Assembly (NCBI RefSeq): GCF_014268505.2 | Contig: NZ_JABWQP020000001.1 | Span: forward strand, 186,001 to 250,000 | Length of the DNA: 64,000 bases | From: Pseudomonas khorasanensis | GTDB taxonomy: Bacteria > Pseudomonadota > Gammaproteobacteria > Pseudomonadales > Pseudomonadaceae | Direction of reading: 5' to 3' | In this document: positions 23,916 through 32,616 of the stretch, piece by piece | Numbering within the stretch: position 1 is the stretch's first letter | How the letters are laid out: the number at the start of each line of letters is the position of its first letter | Translations under genes and position numbers: made by a program | The notes under the pieces: model-generated | Databases searched by the model: none | Seen by the model: only the letters and a program-made list of their open reading frames with translations | Told to the model about the DNA's origin: nothing

Positions 23916-25475
23916 ATGCGCATCAAAGTCCACTGCCAGAACCGCATCGGCATCCTGCGCGACATTCTCAATCTGCTGGTGGCGTACGGCATCAACGTGG
24001 CGCGCGGCGAGGTTGGCGGTGAGCATGGCAACGCGATCTATCTGCATTGCCCGAACCTGATCAACATCCAGTTCCAGGCCCTGCGCCCAAAGTTCGAGGC
24101 AATTGCCGGGGTGTTCGGGGTCAAGCGGGTAGGGCTGATGCCCAGCGAGCGCCGGCACATGGAACTGAACGCGCTGCTCGGTGCGCTGGAGTTTCCGGTG
24201 CTGTCGATCGACATGGGCGGCTCGATCGTTGCGGCCAACCGTGCTGCGGCGCAGTTGCTCGGTGTGCGCGTCGATGAAGTGCCGGGGATTGCGCTGTCGC
24301 GCTATGCCGAGGATTTCGACCTGCCGGAACTGGTGCGCGCCAACAAATCGCGAATCAACGGCATGCGGGTCAAGATCAAGGGCGACATCTTTCTTGCCGA
24401 CATCGCGCCGTTGCAATCGGAGCATGACGACAGCGAAGCGATGGCGGGTGCGGTACTGACACTGCACCGCGCCGACCGCGTCGGCGAACGTATTTACAAT
24501 GTGCGCAAGCAAGAGTTGCGCGGCTTCGACAGTATCTTCCAGAGTTCCAAAGTCATGGCCGCCGTTGTCCGTGAAGCCCGGCGCATGGCGCCGCTGGATG
24601 CGCCGCTCCTGATCGAAGGTGAAACCGGTACCGGCAAGGAGTTGCTCGCGCGGGCCTGTCATCTGGCCAGCCCGCGCGGACAGTCGCCCTTGATGGCGCT
24701 CAACTGCGCAGGGCTGCCGGAGTCGATGGCCGAGACAGAGTTGTTCGGCTACGGTCCCGGTGCCTTCGAAGGCGCACGGGCCGAGGGCAAACTCGGCCTG
24801 CTGGAGCTGACTGCCGGCGGTACGCTGTTTCTCGACGGCGTCGATGAGATGAGCCCGCGCTTGCAGGTCAAACTGCTGCGCTTTTTGCAGGACGGCTGCT
24901 TCCGTCGCGTCGGCAGTGACGAAGAGGTTTATCTGGATGTGCGGGTGATCTGTGCGACCCAGGTGGACTTGTCGGAGCTGTGCGCGCGCGGCGAGTTTCG
25001 TCAGGATTTGTACCACCGCCTGAACGTGTTGTCGTTGCACATACCGCCGCTTCGCGAATGCCTTGATGGGCTGGCGCCTCTGGTCGAACATTTCCTCGAT
25101 CAGGCCAGCCGGCAGATCGGCTGCCCGCTGCCGAAACTGGCGCCAGCGGCGATGGACCGGCTCAGTCATTACCATTGGCCGGGTAACGTGCGGCAGCTGG
25201 AAAACGTGCTGTTTCAGGCGGTGTCGCTGTGTGATGGCGGCACCGTCAAAGCCGACCATATTCGTCTGCCGGATTACGGCGTGCGTCAGCCGCTTGGCGA
25301 TTTTTCGCTGGAGGGTGGGCTGGACGAGATTGTCGGGCGCTTCGAGAAAGCGGTGCTTGAGCGGCTGTATTCCGAGCACCCGAGCAGCCGGCAATTGGGC
25401 AAGCGGCTGGGGGTTTCGCACACGACGATTGCCAACAAGCTGCGTGAGTATGAGGTCGGCAAAACCGAATCCTGA
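23916..25475 (+). CDS. phhR: Transcriptional regulator PhhR (TyrR family)
   Basis: A 519-residue regulator of aromatic amino acid metabolism. Domains in order: ACT (about 1-75, begins RIKVHCQNRIGILRDILN), PAS (about 80-140), a sigma-54-type AAA+ domain (about 205-430) with Walker A GETGTGKELLARA and Walker B GGTLFLDGVDE, and a C-terminal helix-turn-helix (RQLGKRLGVSHTTIANKL). The loop that binds sigma-54 is normally GAFTGA; here it reads GAFEGA, as in the TyrR branch that works with sigma-70. The start at 23916 gives the usual length. It is divergent from the phhABC operon, which it very likely activates, with phenylalanine or tyrosine as effector. Confidence 0.95.
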   Translation: MRIKVHCQNRIGILRDILNLLVAYGINVARGEVGGEHGNAIYLHCPNLINIQFQALRPKFEAIAGVFGVKRVGLMPSERRHMELNALLGALEFPVLSIDMGGSIVAANRAAAQLLGVRVDEVPGIALSRYAEDFDLPELVRANKSRINGMRVKIKGDIFLADIAPLQSEHDDSEAMAGAVLTLHRADRVGERIYNVRKQELRGFDSIFQSSKVMAAVVREARRMAPLDAPLLIEGETGTGKELLARACHLASPRGQSPLMALNCAGLPESMAETELFGYGPGAFEGARAEGKLGLLELTAGGTLFLDGVDEMSPRLQVKLLRFLQDGCFRRVGSDEEVYLDVRVICATQVDLSELCARGEFRQDLYHRLNVLSLHIPPLRECLDGLAPLVEHFLDQASRQIGCPLPKLAPAAMDRLSHYHWPGNVRQLENVLFQAVSLCDGGTVKADHIRLPDYGVRQPLGDFSLEGGLDEIVGRFEKAVLERLYSEHPSSRQLGKRLGVSHTTIANKLREYEVGKTES

Positions 25476-25500
25476 CCGGAAGTTGCATTGGCTGAGCTAT

Positions 25501-25564
25501 TCGCGAGCAGGCTCGCTCCCACAGGGATGTGCATTTCAGTGTGGGAGCGAGCCTGCTCGCGAAA
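25501..25564. repeat. REP pair in reversed arrangement
   Basis: A reversed copy (25501-25523) followed by a forward GTGGGAGCGAGCCTGCTCGC copy (25542-25564), separated by only 18 bases and facing the opposite way from the 87-bp doublets. It lies right after phhR and could help end its transcript. Confidence 0.85.
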
Positions 25565-25708
25565 GCGGTCGTTCAGGCAATCGCTGTGTCAGGCGTTGCC
25601 ACCAACCGGCATGACACCGCCGGTTTTTCGTCTTTGCCACTTTCCCTGATTCCCCTGCAAACCCCTCAAGTCCTTTGTTTACCGGGCCTTTTGCCGCCTG
25701 AACAAAGT

Positions 25709-25724
25709 TGGTCTGCAAATTGCT
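25709..25724 (+). promoter_or_regulatory. Sigma-54 promoter of the flgF operon
   Basis: TGGTCTGCAAATTGCT has GG and GC exactly 10 bases apart and a TTGCT -12 element. It lies 57 bases upstream of the flgF start. Flagellar middle genes of Pseudomonas are RpoN-dependent, which fits. Confidence 0.75.
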
Positions 25725-25780
25725 TATGGCTCAGCAGTAGAGCGGTGGGCGGCAAACGTCCGGCATGCAGAGGATTGAGT

Positions 25781-26521
25781 GTGGACAAGTACCTTTATGT
25801 GGCAATGACCGGCGCCAGCCAGAACGCACTGGCGCAGCGGGCGCATGCCAACAACCTGGCGAACATCTCCACCAACGGTTTTCAGCGCGACCTCGAGCAG
25901 GCGCGTTCGATGCCGGTGTTTGGTGACAGCTTTCCGGCGCGCGCGTATGCCCTGAGCGAACGTCCCGCCACCGACTTCACCCCGGGTTCGCTGGTGCAGA
26001 CCGGTCGCGAACTCGATGTCGCGGTGTCCGGCAACGGCTTTATTGCCGTGCAGAACCCCAGCGGCGGCGAAAGCTACGTGCGCACCGGCAGCCTCAACAT
26101 CGACGCCCTCGGCGTTCTGCGCGCCGGCAACGGCATGCCAGTGATCGGTAATGGCGGGCCGATTGCCGTGCCGCCCGAGCAGCAGGTCGAAGTCGGTGAA
26201 GACGGCACCATCAGCATTCGGGCGATGGGTGAAGGCCCGCGCGTGATGGCCGAGGTGGACCGCATCAAGCTGGTCAATCCGGACATCAAGAACATGAACA
26301 AAGGCCTCGACGGTTCGATTTACACCAAGGACGGCCAGCCTGCGCCGATCGACGCCAACGTAAAACTGGTGTCGGGTTTCCTCGAGTCGAGCAACGTCAA
26401 TGCCGTGGAAGAAATGACGTCGGTGCTGGCCCTGGCCAAGCAGTTCGAGTTGCACGTCAAGATGATGAACACCGCCAAAGACGATGACCAGGCCATGGCT
26501 CGGGTCTTGCAGATCACCTAA
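25781..26521 (+). CDS. flgF: Flagellar proximal-rod protein FlgF
   Basis: A 246-residue rod protein of the flagellar basal body, exported by the flagellar type III apparatus without a cleavable signal. The N-terminal rod signature reads NALAQRAHANNLANISTNGFQRD; the C-terminal one SSNVNAVEEMTSVLALAKQFELHVKMMN. The start is a GTG at 25781, since no ATG gives the proper N-terminus. It opens the flgF-flgL unit; flgB-flgE are not upstream, where phhR lies instead. Confidence 0.95.
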   Translation: MDKYLYVAMTGASQNALAQRAHANNLANISTNGFQRDLEQARSMPVFGDSFPARAYALSERPATDFTPGSLVQTGRELDVAVSGNGFIAVQNPSGGESYVRTGSLNIDALGVLRAGNGMPVIGNGGPIAVPPEQQVEVGEDGTISIRAMGEGPRVMAEVDRIKLVNPDIKNMNKGLDGSIYTKDGQPAPIDANVKLVSGFLESSNVNAVEEMTSVLALAKQFELHVKMMNTAKDDDQAMARVLQIT

Positions 26522-26566
26522 TTATCAGAACGTCGCGCCGTAAAACAGGCGCACGAGGAGAATCGA

Positions 26567-27352
26567 ATGCTTCCGGCTCTATGGGTTGCCAAAACCGGTC
26601 TGTCCGCCCAGGACACCAACCTGACCACCATTTCCAACAACCTGGCGAACGTCTCGACCACGGGTTTCAAACGTGACCGTGCCGAGTTCCAGGACCTGCT
26701 CTATCAGATCAAGCGTCAGCCAGGCGCCCAGTCGACCCAGGACAGCGAACTGCCGTCGGGTCTGCAAGTGGGTACCGGTGTGCGCATCGTCGGCACCCAG
26801 AAAAACTTCACTGCCGGCAGCCTGCAAACCACCGAGCAGCCGCTGGACATGGCCATCGACGGTCGCGGTTTCTTCCAGATCCTGCAGCCGGACGGCACCA
26901 CGTCGTACACCCGTGACGGTACTTTCCACCTCGACTCCAATGGCCAGATTGTCAACGCCAGCGGTTTCGCCCTGGAACCGGCGATCATCATTCCGAACGA
27001 CGCGCAGACCTTCACCGTTGGCCGTGACGGCACCGTGTCCATCTCGGTCGCCGGCAACCCTGCCGCGCAAGTGATCGGCAACCTGCAAACTGCAGACTTC
27101 ATTAACCCGGCCGGTCTGCAGGCCGTGGGCAACAACCTGTTCCTGGAAACCGCTGCTTCCGGCGCGCCGCAAATCGGCACCCCGGGTCTGAACGGTTTCG
27201 GTACCACGCTGCAGAACACCCTGGAAACGTCCAACGTCAGCACCGTTGAAGAGATGGTCAACATGATCACCACTCAGCGCGCCTACGAGATGAACTCCAA
27301 GGTGATCTCCACCGCCGACCAGATGCTCTCGTTCGTAACGCAGAATCTGTAA
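26567..27352 (+). CDS. flgG: Flagellar distal-rod protein FlgG
   Basis: A 261-residue rod protein, the long outer part of the drive shaft. N-terminal signature DTNLTTISNNLANVSTTGFK; C-terminal signature SNVSTVEEMVNMITTQRAYEMNSK, both typical of the family. The length of 261 is standard. An AGGAG site precedes the ATG. It follows flgF by 45 bases and precedes flgH by 52 in the same transcription unit. Confidence 0.97.
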   Translation: MLPALWVAKTGLSAQDTNLTTISNNLANVSTTGFKRDRAEFQDLLYQIKRQPGAQSTQDSELPSGLQVGTGVRIVGTQKNFTAGSLQTTEQPLDMAIDGRGFFQILQPDGTTSYTRDGTFHLDSNGQIVNASGFALEPAIIIPNDAQTFTVGRDGTVSISVAGNPAAQVIGNLQTADFINPAGLQAVGNNLFLETAASGAPQIGTPGLNGFGTTLQNTLETSNVSTVEEMVNMITTQRAYEMNSKVISTADQMLSFVTQNL

Positions 27353-27404
27353 TCAAGTCTTTGGGGCGGCCATGAGGTCGCCAGCAACACCGTGAGGTAG
27401 GGTC

Positions 27405-28100
27405 ATGAATCGCTTTGTATCTGTTCTGGCATTGAGTGGGGTCGTCTCGCTCGCGGGCTGCGTCGCCCCGACACCCAAGCCCAATGACCCTTACTACGCC
27501 CCGGTGTTGCCGCGCACGCCGTTGCCGGCGGCAGCCAACAATGGCTCGATCTACCAGGCCGGTTTCGAGCAAAACCTGTACAGCGACCGCAAGGCGTTCC
27601 GGGTCGGTGACATCATCACCATCACCCTGAACGAGCGCACCCAGGCGAGCAAGAACGCGAACTCGCAGATGGACAAGAACAGCGACAACTCGATCGGCCT
27701 GACCTCGTTGTTCGGGTCGAGCCTGACCACCAACAACCCGATTGGTGGCGGGGACCTGAGCCTGAACGCCGGCTACAGCGCCGACCGCTCGACCAAAGGT
27801 GACGCCAAGTCCGGCCAGAGCAACAGCCTGACCGGTTCGATCACCGTGACCGTGGCCGACGTGCTGCCCAACGGCATCATTGCCGTACGCGGCGAGAAGT
27901 GGCTGACCTTGAACACCGGTGACGAACTGGTGCGCATCGCCGGCATGGTTCGCGCCGATGACATCGCCACCGACAACACCGTGTCCTCGACCCGTGTTGC
28001 CGATGCACGCATCACCTACTCGGGTACTGGCGCGTTTGCCGATACGAGTCAGCCCGGCTGGTTCGACCGTTTCTTCCTCAGCCCGCTGTTCCCTTTCTAG
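27405..28100 (+). CDS. flgH: Flagellar L-ring lipoprotein FlgH
   Basis: A 231-residue outer-membrane lipoprotein that forms the L ring around the rod. A lipobox (SLAGC) ends a 17-residue signal, with the lipid-bearing Cys at residue 18. Family motifs include the [19 protein letters not shown] stretch and a C-terminal FLSPLFPF. The flgI GTG follows the stop directly. Confidence 0.96.
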   Translation: MNRFVSVLALSGVVSLAGCVAPTPKPNDPYYAPVLPRTPLPAAANNGSIYQAGFEQNLYSDRKAFRVGDIITITLNERTQASKNANSQMDKNSDNSIGLTSLFGSSLTTNNPIGGGDLSLNAGYSADRSTKGDAKSGQSNSLTGSITVTVADVLPNGIIAVRGEKWLTLNTGDELVRIAGMVRADDIATDNTVSSTRVADARITYSGTGAFADTSQPGWFDRFFLSPLFPF

Positions 28101-29216
28101 GTGGCTACGTTGAATTTCAAGAGCCTCATGCTGGCCGCCGTTATGTTGTCGGTGACCTTCAATGCCCAAGCCGAGCGGCTGAAAGACATCGCCAGCATTT
28201 CCGGCGTGCGGTCCAACCAGTTGATCGGTTACGGCCTGGTGGTCGGGCTTAACGGCACCGGTGACCAGACGACGCAGACTCCGTTCACCTTGCAGACCTT
28301 CAACAACATGCTCTCGCAGTTCGGCATCAAGGTGCCGCCGGGATCGGGCAACGTGCAGTTGAAGAACGTCGCGGCGGTATCGATCAGTGCTGATTTGCCG
28401 GCGTTCGCCAAACCGGGTCAGCAGGTCGATATCACCGTTTCCTCGATCGGTAACTCCAAGAGCCTGCGCGGCGGCACCTTGTTGCTGACGCCGCTCAAGG
28501 GTATCGACGGAAACGTCTACGCCATCGCCCAGGGCAACCTGGTGGTCGGCGGTTTTGACGCCGAAGGTCGTGACGGTTCGAAGATCACGGTCAACGTGCC
28601 GTCGGCCGGTCGCATCCCCGGTGGTGCATCGGTTGAGCGTTCGGTGCCGAGCGGTTTCAACCAGGGCAACAGCCTGACGCTGAACCTCAACCGTTCTGAC
28701 TTCACCACCGCCAAGCGCATCGTCGACAAGATCAACGACATGCTCGGCCCTGGCGTCGCTCAGGCGATTGACGGCGGTTCGATCCGCGTGACGGCACCGC
28801 TCGATCCGAGCCAGCGTGTCGACTATCTGTCGATCCTGGAAAACCTCGAAGTCGACCCAGGTCAGGCCGTGGCGAAAGTCATCATCAACTCGCGTACCGG
28901 CACCATCGTCATCGGCCAGAACGTGAAGGTTTCGCCGGCCGCCGTGACCCACGGCAGCCTGACCGTGACCATCACCGAAGATCCGATTGTCAGTCAGCCG
29001 GGCCCGCTGTCCAACGGTCAGACTGCCGTGGTGCCGCGCTCCCGTGTGAATGCCGAGCAGGAAGCCAAGCCGATGTTCAAGTTCGGCCCGGGCACCACCC
29101 TAGACGAAATCGTCCGTGCGGTGAACCAGGTCGGCGCAGCGCCGGGTGACCTGATGGCCATTCTCGAAGCTTTGAAACAGGCCGGCGCGTTGCAAGCCGA
29201 CTTGATCGTGATCTGA
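28101..29216 (+). CDS. flgI: Flagellar P-ring protein FlgI
   Basis: A 371-residue periplasmic protein of the P ring, exported by Sec: the signal peptide (to about residue 26, AQA) is followed by [31 protein letters not shown]. The C-terminus has the typical [15 protein letters not shown]. The GTG at 28101 abuts the flgH stop; a TTG nine bases later would be a shorter start. Length is normal. Confidence 0.96.
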   Translation: MATLNFKSLMLAAVMLSVTFNAQAERLKDIASISGVRSNQLIGYGLVVGLNGTGDQTTQTPFTLQTFNNMLSQFGIKVPPGSGNVQLKNVAAVSISADLPAFAKPGQQVDITVSSIGNSKSLRGGTLLLTPLKGIDGNVYAIAQGNLVVGGFDAEGRDGSKITVNVPSAGRIPGGASVERSVPSGFNQGNSLTLNLNRSDFTTAKRIVDKINDMLGPGVAQAIDGGSIRVTAPLDPSQRVDYLSILENLEVDPGQAVAKVIINSRTGTIVIGQNVKVSPAAVTHGSLTVTITEDPIVSQPGPLSNGQTAVVPRSRVNAEQEAKPMFKFGPGTTLDEIVRAVNQVGAAPGDLMAILEALKQAGALQADLIVI

Positions 29217-29227
29217 GGCCAGCCACC

Positions 29228-30532
29228 ATGGATATGCGCAAAAGCGGTCTGGTCAGTAGCAGCGATTCGGGTTCCTACTCGGACCTCAATCGCCTGAATC
29301 AGCTCAAGGTCGGCGACAAGAACAGCGACGAGAACATGCGCAAAGTGGCGCAGGAATTCGAATCGCTGTTCCTTGGCGAGATGCTCAAGTCGATGCGCTC
29401 GGCAACTGACGCGCTGGGCCAGGACAACCCGCTGAACACGCCGGCGGCCAAGCAATATCAGGAAATGTACGACCAGCAACTGGCCGTTTCCATGTCCCGC
29501 GAGGGCGGTGGTATCGGTCTGGCCGACGTGCTGATCTGGCAGATGTCGAAGAACAAACCCATGGCGCCGGGCGAGGCTGCGGCCGCGTCCGCTGCCAAGC
29601 AGCAAGAAGCGCTGGCCAAGGCCGCCGCGGTGCCGACACCGATTGCCGCCGGCACTGTCGCCACCAACGGCCCGTTGTCGCGCCTCAATGGCGAGCGTCC
29701 GCTGTGGGCGTCGCGTTCGGTGCATGCGCCGAGCACCGATATTTCCCATCGCAACGACATGGCGCTGATCAATCAGCGGCGTCTGGCGCTGCCGCCGAAA
29801 CTGGCCGATCGCTTGCTCGCCGGTCTGGTGCCGTCGGCACCGGTGACTACCACAGCGGCAGCAACCAATGCCTTGCCGCAACGTGCCGCGACGCCTGCGG
29901 TCAGCGGTTCCGGCGCGCTGTACAACGGAGATTGGCTGGCCCGTGCCGAAGAACAGAAAGCCGCTGGCGGGCAGATGCAGGTCTACGGCCGCGCGATGGC
30001 GCAGATTCCGTTGGCGCCCGCGAAAAAAGCCTTCAGTTCCGCCGACGAATTCGTCAATACGATGCTGCCGATGGCCAAGGAAGCCGCCGACCGCATCGGC
30101 GTCGATCCGCGTTACCTGGTGGCGCAAGCGGCACTGGAAACCGGTTGGGGCAAATCGGTCATGCGCGCCCAGGATGGCAGCAGCAGCCACAACCTGTTCG
30201 GCATCAAGGCGAGCAGCAACTGGAAGGGCGATTCGGCCCGCGCCATCACCAGCGAGTTCCGCAATGGCGCGATGGTCAAGGAGACGGCCGAGTTCCGTTC
30301 CTATGCCTCGTACAAGGACAGCTTCCACGATCTGGTGACGTTGCTGCAGAGCAACAATCGCTATCAAGAAGTGCTCAAGTCGGCCGATAACCCAGAACAG
30401 TTTGTACGCGAGTTGCAGAAGGCCGGTTATGCCACCGACCCGAACTACGCGACGAAGATTTCGCAAATTGCCAAGCAGATGAACAGTTTTGAAAACTACG
30501 CTGCGGCGGGTGTCTCCACCACGCCTTTATAA
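29228..30532 (+). CDS. flgJ: Flagellar rod-capping peptidoglycan hydrolase FlgJ
   Basis: A 434-residue two-domain protein. The N-terminal domain (about 15-105) is the rod-binding part (MRKVAQEFESLFLGEMLKSM). A long linker follows, then a glucosaminidase domain (about 270-425) with the likely catalytic Glu in AQAALETGWGKSVM and the downstream Tyr/Asn-containing SYKDSFHDLVTLL. It opens the peptidoglycan for rod growth. It is longer than the enterobacterial FlgJ (about 313) mostly because of the Ala-rich linker. It starts 11 bases after flgI. Confidence 0.95.
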   Translation: MDMRKSGLVSSSDSGSYSDLNRLNQLKVGDKNSDENMRKVAQEFESLFLGEMLKSMRSATDALGQDNPLNTPAAKQYQEMYDQQLAVSMSREGGGIGLADVLIWQMSKNKPMAPGEAAAASAAKQQEALAKAAAVPTPIAAGTVATNGPLSRLNGERPLWASRSVHAPSTDISHRNDMALINQRRLALPPKLADRLLAGLVPSAPVTTTAAATNALPQRAATPAVSGSGALYNGDWLARAEEQKAAGGQMQVYGRAMAQIPLAPAKKAFSSADEFVNTMLPMAKEAADRIGVDPRYLVAQAALETGWGKSVMRAQDGSSSHNLFGIKASSNWKGDSARAITSEFRNGAMVKETAEFRSYASYKDSFHDLVTLLQSNNRYQEVLKSADNPEQFVRELQKAGYATDPNYATKISQIAKQMNSFENYAAAGVSTTPL

Positions 30533-30557
30533 GGCACCAGGTAATAAGGTCTGAACC

Positions 30558-32603
30558 ATGAGTTTGCTCAATATCGGGATGTCGGGACTGTCGGCCAGCC
30601 AGTCCTCTTTGGCTACGACAGGCAACAACATTGCCAACGTCGACACCGCCGGTTATTCACGTCAGCAAACCGTGCAGGGCACCAAGTCCTCGCAGCAGTA
30701 CGGCAGCGTTTTCATCGGCACGGGCACGACCCTGGCCGACGTGCGCCGCGTGTACAACTCGTACCTGGAAACGCAGCTGCACACGGCGACTTCGCTGGAC
30801 AGCGAATCGGCCGCGTTCCTCAAGCAGGCGACGCCGCTGGACGCCATGCTGTCGGACACCAACACCGGCCTGACCGGTGTGCTGCAGAAATTCTTTACCT
30901 CGATGCAGGGCGTATCGACTTCGGCCACTGACGACACATCGCGTCAGTCGGTACTGACCGGCGCCCAGGCGTTGACCAGCCGCTTCAACACCCTCGCCAA
31001 ACAGCTCAACGATCAGAACACCACGATCAACGGCAGCCTTGGCGACATGACCGCCCAGGTGAACAAACTCGCGACGGCGATTGCCAATCTCAACCAGAAG
31101 ATCGGCGAAATCTCCACCAGCGGCGGTGCGCCGAACGACCTGCTCGACAGCCGTAACGAAGCGGTACGTCAGCTGTCTGAACTGACCGGTGCCCAGGTCG
31201 TCGAGCGCGGCACCAGCTTCGACGTTTATGTCGGCAGCGGTCAGCCGCTGGTTATCGGCAACACCACCAACAGCCTGAGCATGGTCGCGAGCAAGACCGA
31301 TCCGTCGCGCATGTCGATTCAGATGGATCGCGGTTCGAGCACCATCGACATCACGTCGGTGATCAGCGGCGGCGAAATCGGCGGTCTGCTGACCTATCGC
31401 AAGGAAGTCCTCGATCCGTCGCTCAACGAGCTCGGTCGCGTGGCGTTGGTGATTGCCGATCAGATCAACAGCCAGCAAGCCCAGGGCATCGACAAGAACG
31501 GTGACTTCGGCGCAGCCATTTTCAACAACATCAACAGTGCCGCGCTGATCAGTCAGCGCAGCATTGCGAAGGATGGCAACAGCGCAGGTTCGGGCAACCT
31601 TGATGTCACCATCAAGGACACCGGCAAGCTGACCACCAGCGATTATCAGGTGACGTTCACCAGCGCAACCGATTACACCGTCAAGCGTTCCGACGGCACC
31701 GATCTGGGCGCGTTCAGCACCAACACCACGCCAACGCCCGTGATTGACGGTTTCACCCTGGCCCTCAAGGGCGGTGCCCTGAGCGCCGGTGATTCGTTCA
31801 AGGTAACGCCGACCCGCAACGCGGCGGCGAGCATTCAGACGGTCCTCAGCGATCCGAAGAAAATCGCTGCGGCAGGGCCGCTGACCGGCGTCGCCAGCGC
31901 CAACGGTCTGGGCACTTACACCCAGCCGACGCTCAGCGACAAGATCGATATTTACAACCCGACCGCCCAGGCTGACATGCAGGCAGCGTTGAAGAATTCG
32001 ACGCCGGTCAAACTGGTATTCGGCGCCGCCAGTGGCGGCAGCCAGTCGTACACGCTGGTGGATGCCAAGGGCGGGACGCTGGGCACCGGCACGATCGTGC
32101 CCGGCCAGTCGAACACGCTGAACCTGAAAGTCGGCATCGTCGACGCGAGCGGCAATCCGGTAATGGATACCACTGTCACGCCGAACGTGCAGAAAACCTT
32201 CACCGTGCAGACCACTGTGGGCGGTACGCCGAAGTCCGGCGAAACCTTCACCATGAACCTGACCGGCGCGGCGTCCTCGGACAACCGCAACGCCCAGGCA
32301 CTGGTCGGCCTGCAAACCAAACAGACGGTCGATACGGGGTCGGCAAGCAAGGGCATCAGCCTGACCGACGCCTATAACACCCTGGTGACCAACGTCGGTA
32401 CCAAGACCGCCCAAGGCAAGTCCGACAGCGCGGCGACCACGGCGATTCTCGATAACGCCAAGGGTGCGCGTGATTCGCTGTCCGGGGTCAACCTGGATGA
32501 AGAAACCGGCAACCTGGTCAAGTATCAGCAGTACTACACAGCGTCTTCGCAGATCATCAAAGCTGCGCAGGAAACTTTCGCCACGCTGATCAACAGCCTT
32601 TAA
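30558..32603 (+). CDS. flgK: Hook-associated protein FlgK (HAP1)
   Basis: A 681-residue junction protein between hook and filament. The N-terminus MSLLNIGMSGLSASQSSLAT with NIANVDTAGYSRQQ and the C-terminal segment LDEETGNLVKYQQYYTASSQIIKAAQ are family signatures; they form the coiled-coil core. The central 350 residues are Ser/Thr-rich and variable. Length is like P. aeruginosa FlgK. It is followed by flgL after 13 bases. The region has no signal peptide, as expected for type III export. Confidence 0.96.
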   Translation: MSLLNIGMSGLSASQSSLATTGNNIANVDTAGYSRQQTVQGTKSSQQYGSVFIGTGTTLADVRRVYNSYLETQLHTATSLDSESAAFLKQATPLDAMLSDTNTGLTGVLQKFFTSMQGVSTSATDDTSRQSVLTGAQALTSRFNTLAKQLNDQNTTINGSLGDMTAQVNKLATAIANLNQKIGEISTSGGAPNDLLDSRNEAVRQLSELTGAQVVERGTSFDVYVGSGQPLVIGNTTNSLSMVASKTDPSRMSIQMDRGSSTIDITSVISGGEIGGLLTYRKEVLDPSLNELGRVALVIADQINSQQAQGIDKNGDFGAAIFNNINSAALISQRSIAKDGNSAGSGNLDVTIKDTGKLTTSDYQVTFTSATDYTVKRSDGTDLGAFSTNTTPTPVIDGFTLALKGGALSAGDSFKVTPTRNAAASIQTVLSDPKKIAAAGPLTGVASANGLGTYTQPTLSDKIDIYNPTAQADMQAALKNSTPVKLVFGAASGGSQSYTLVDAKGGTLGTGTIVPGQSNTLNLKVGIVDASGNPVMDTTVTPNVQKTFTVQTTVGGTPKSGETFTMNLTGAASSDNRNAQALVGLQTKQTVDTGSASKGISLTDAYNTLVTNVGTKTAQGKSDSAATTAILDNAKGARDSLSGVNLDEETGNLVKYQQYYTASSQIIKAAQETFATLINSL

Positions 32604-32616
32604 GGAGTCGTAATTC

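Noticed and set aside
23910..25421. 503-codon open frame on the minus strand
   Set aside because: Antisense shadow of phhR without any recognisable motif.
907..25564. Possible CRISPR-like repeats
   Set aside because: The repeats occur as isolated inverted pairs at kilobase distances, not as direct repeats with regular spacers; no cas genes are present.
27267..28952. 561-codon open frame on the minus strand
   Set aside because: It covers flgH and flgI antisense; the real genes on the plus strand have clear family motifs.
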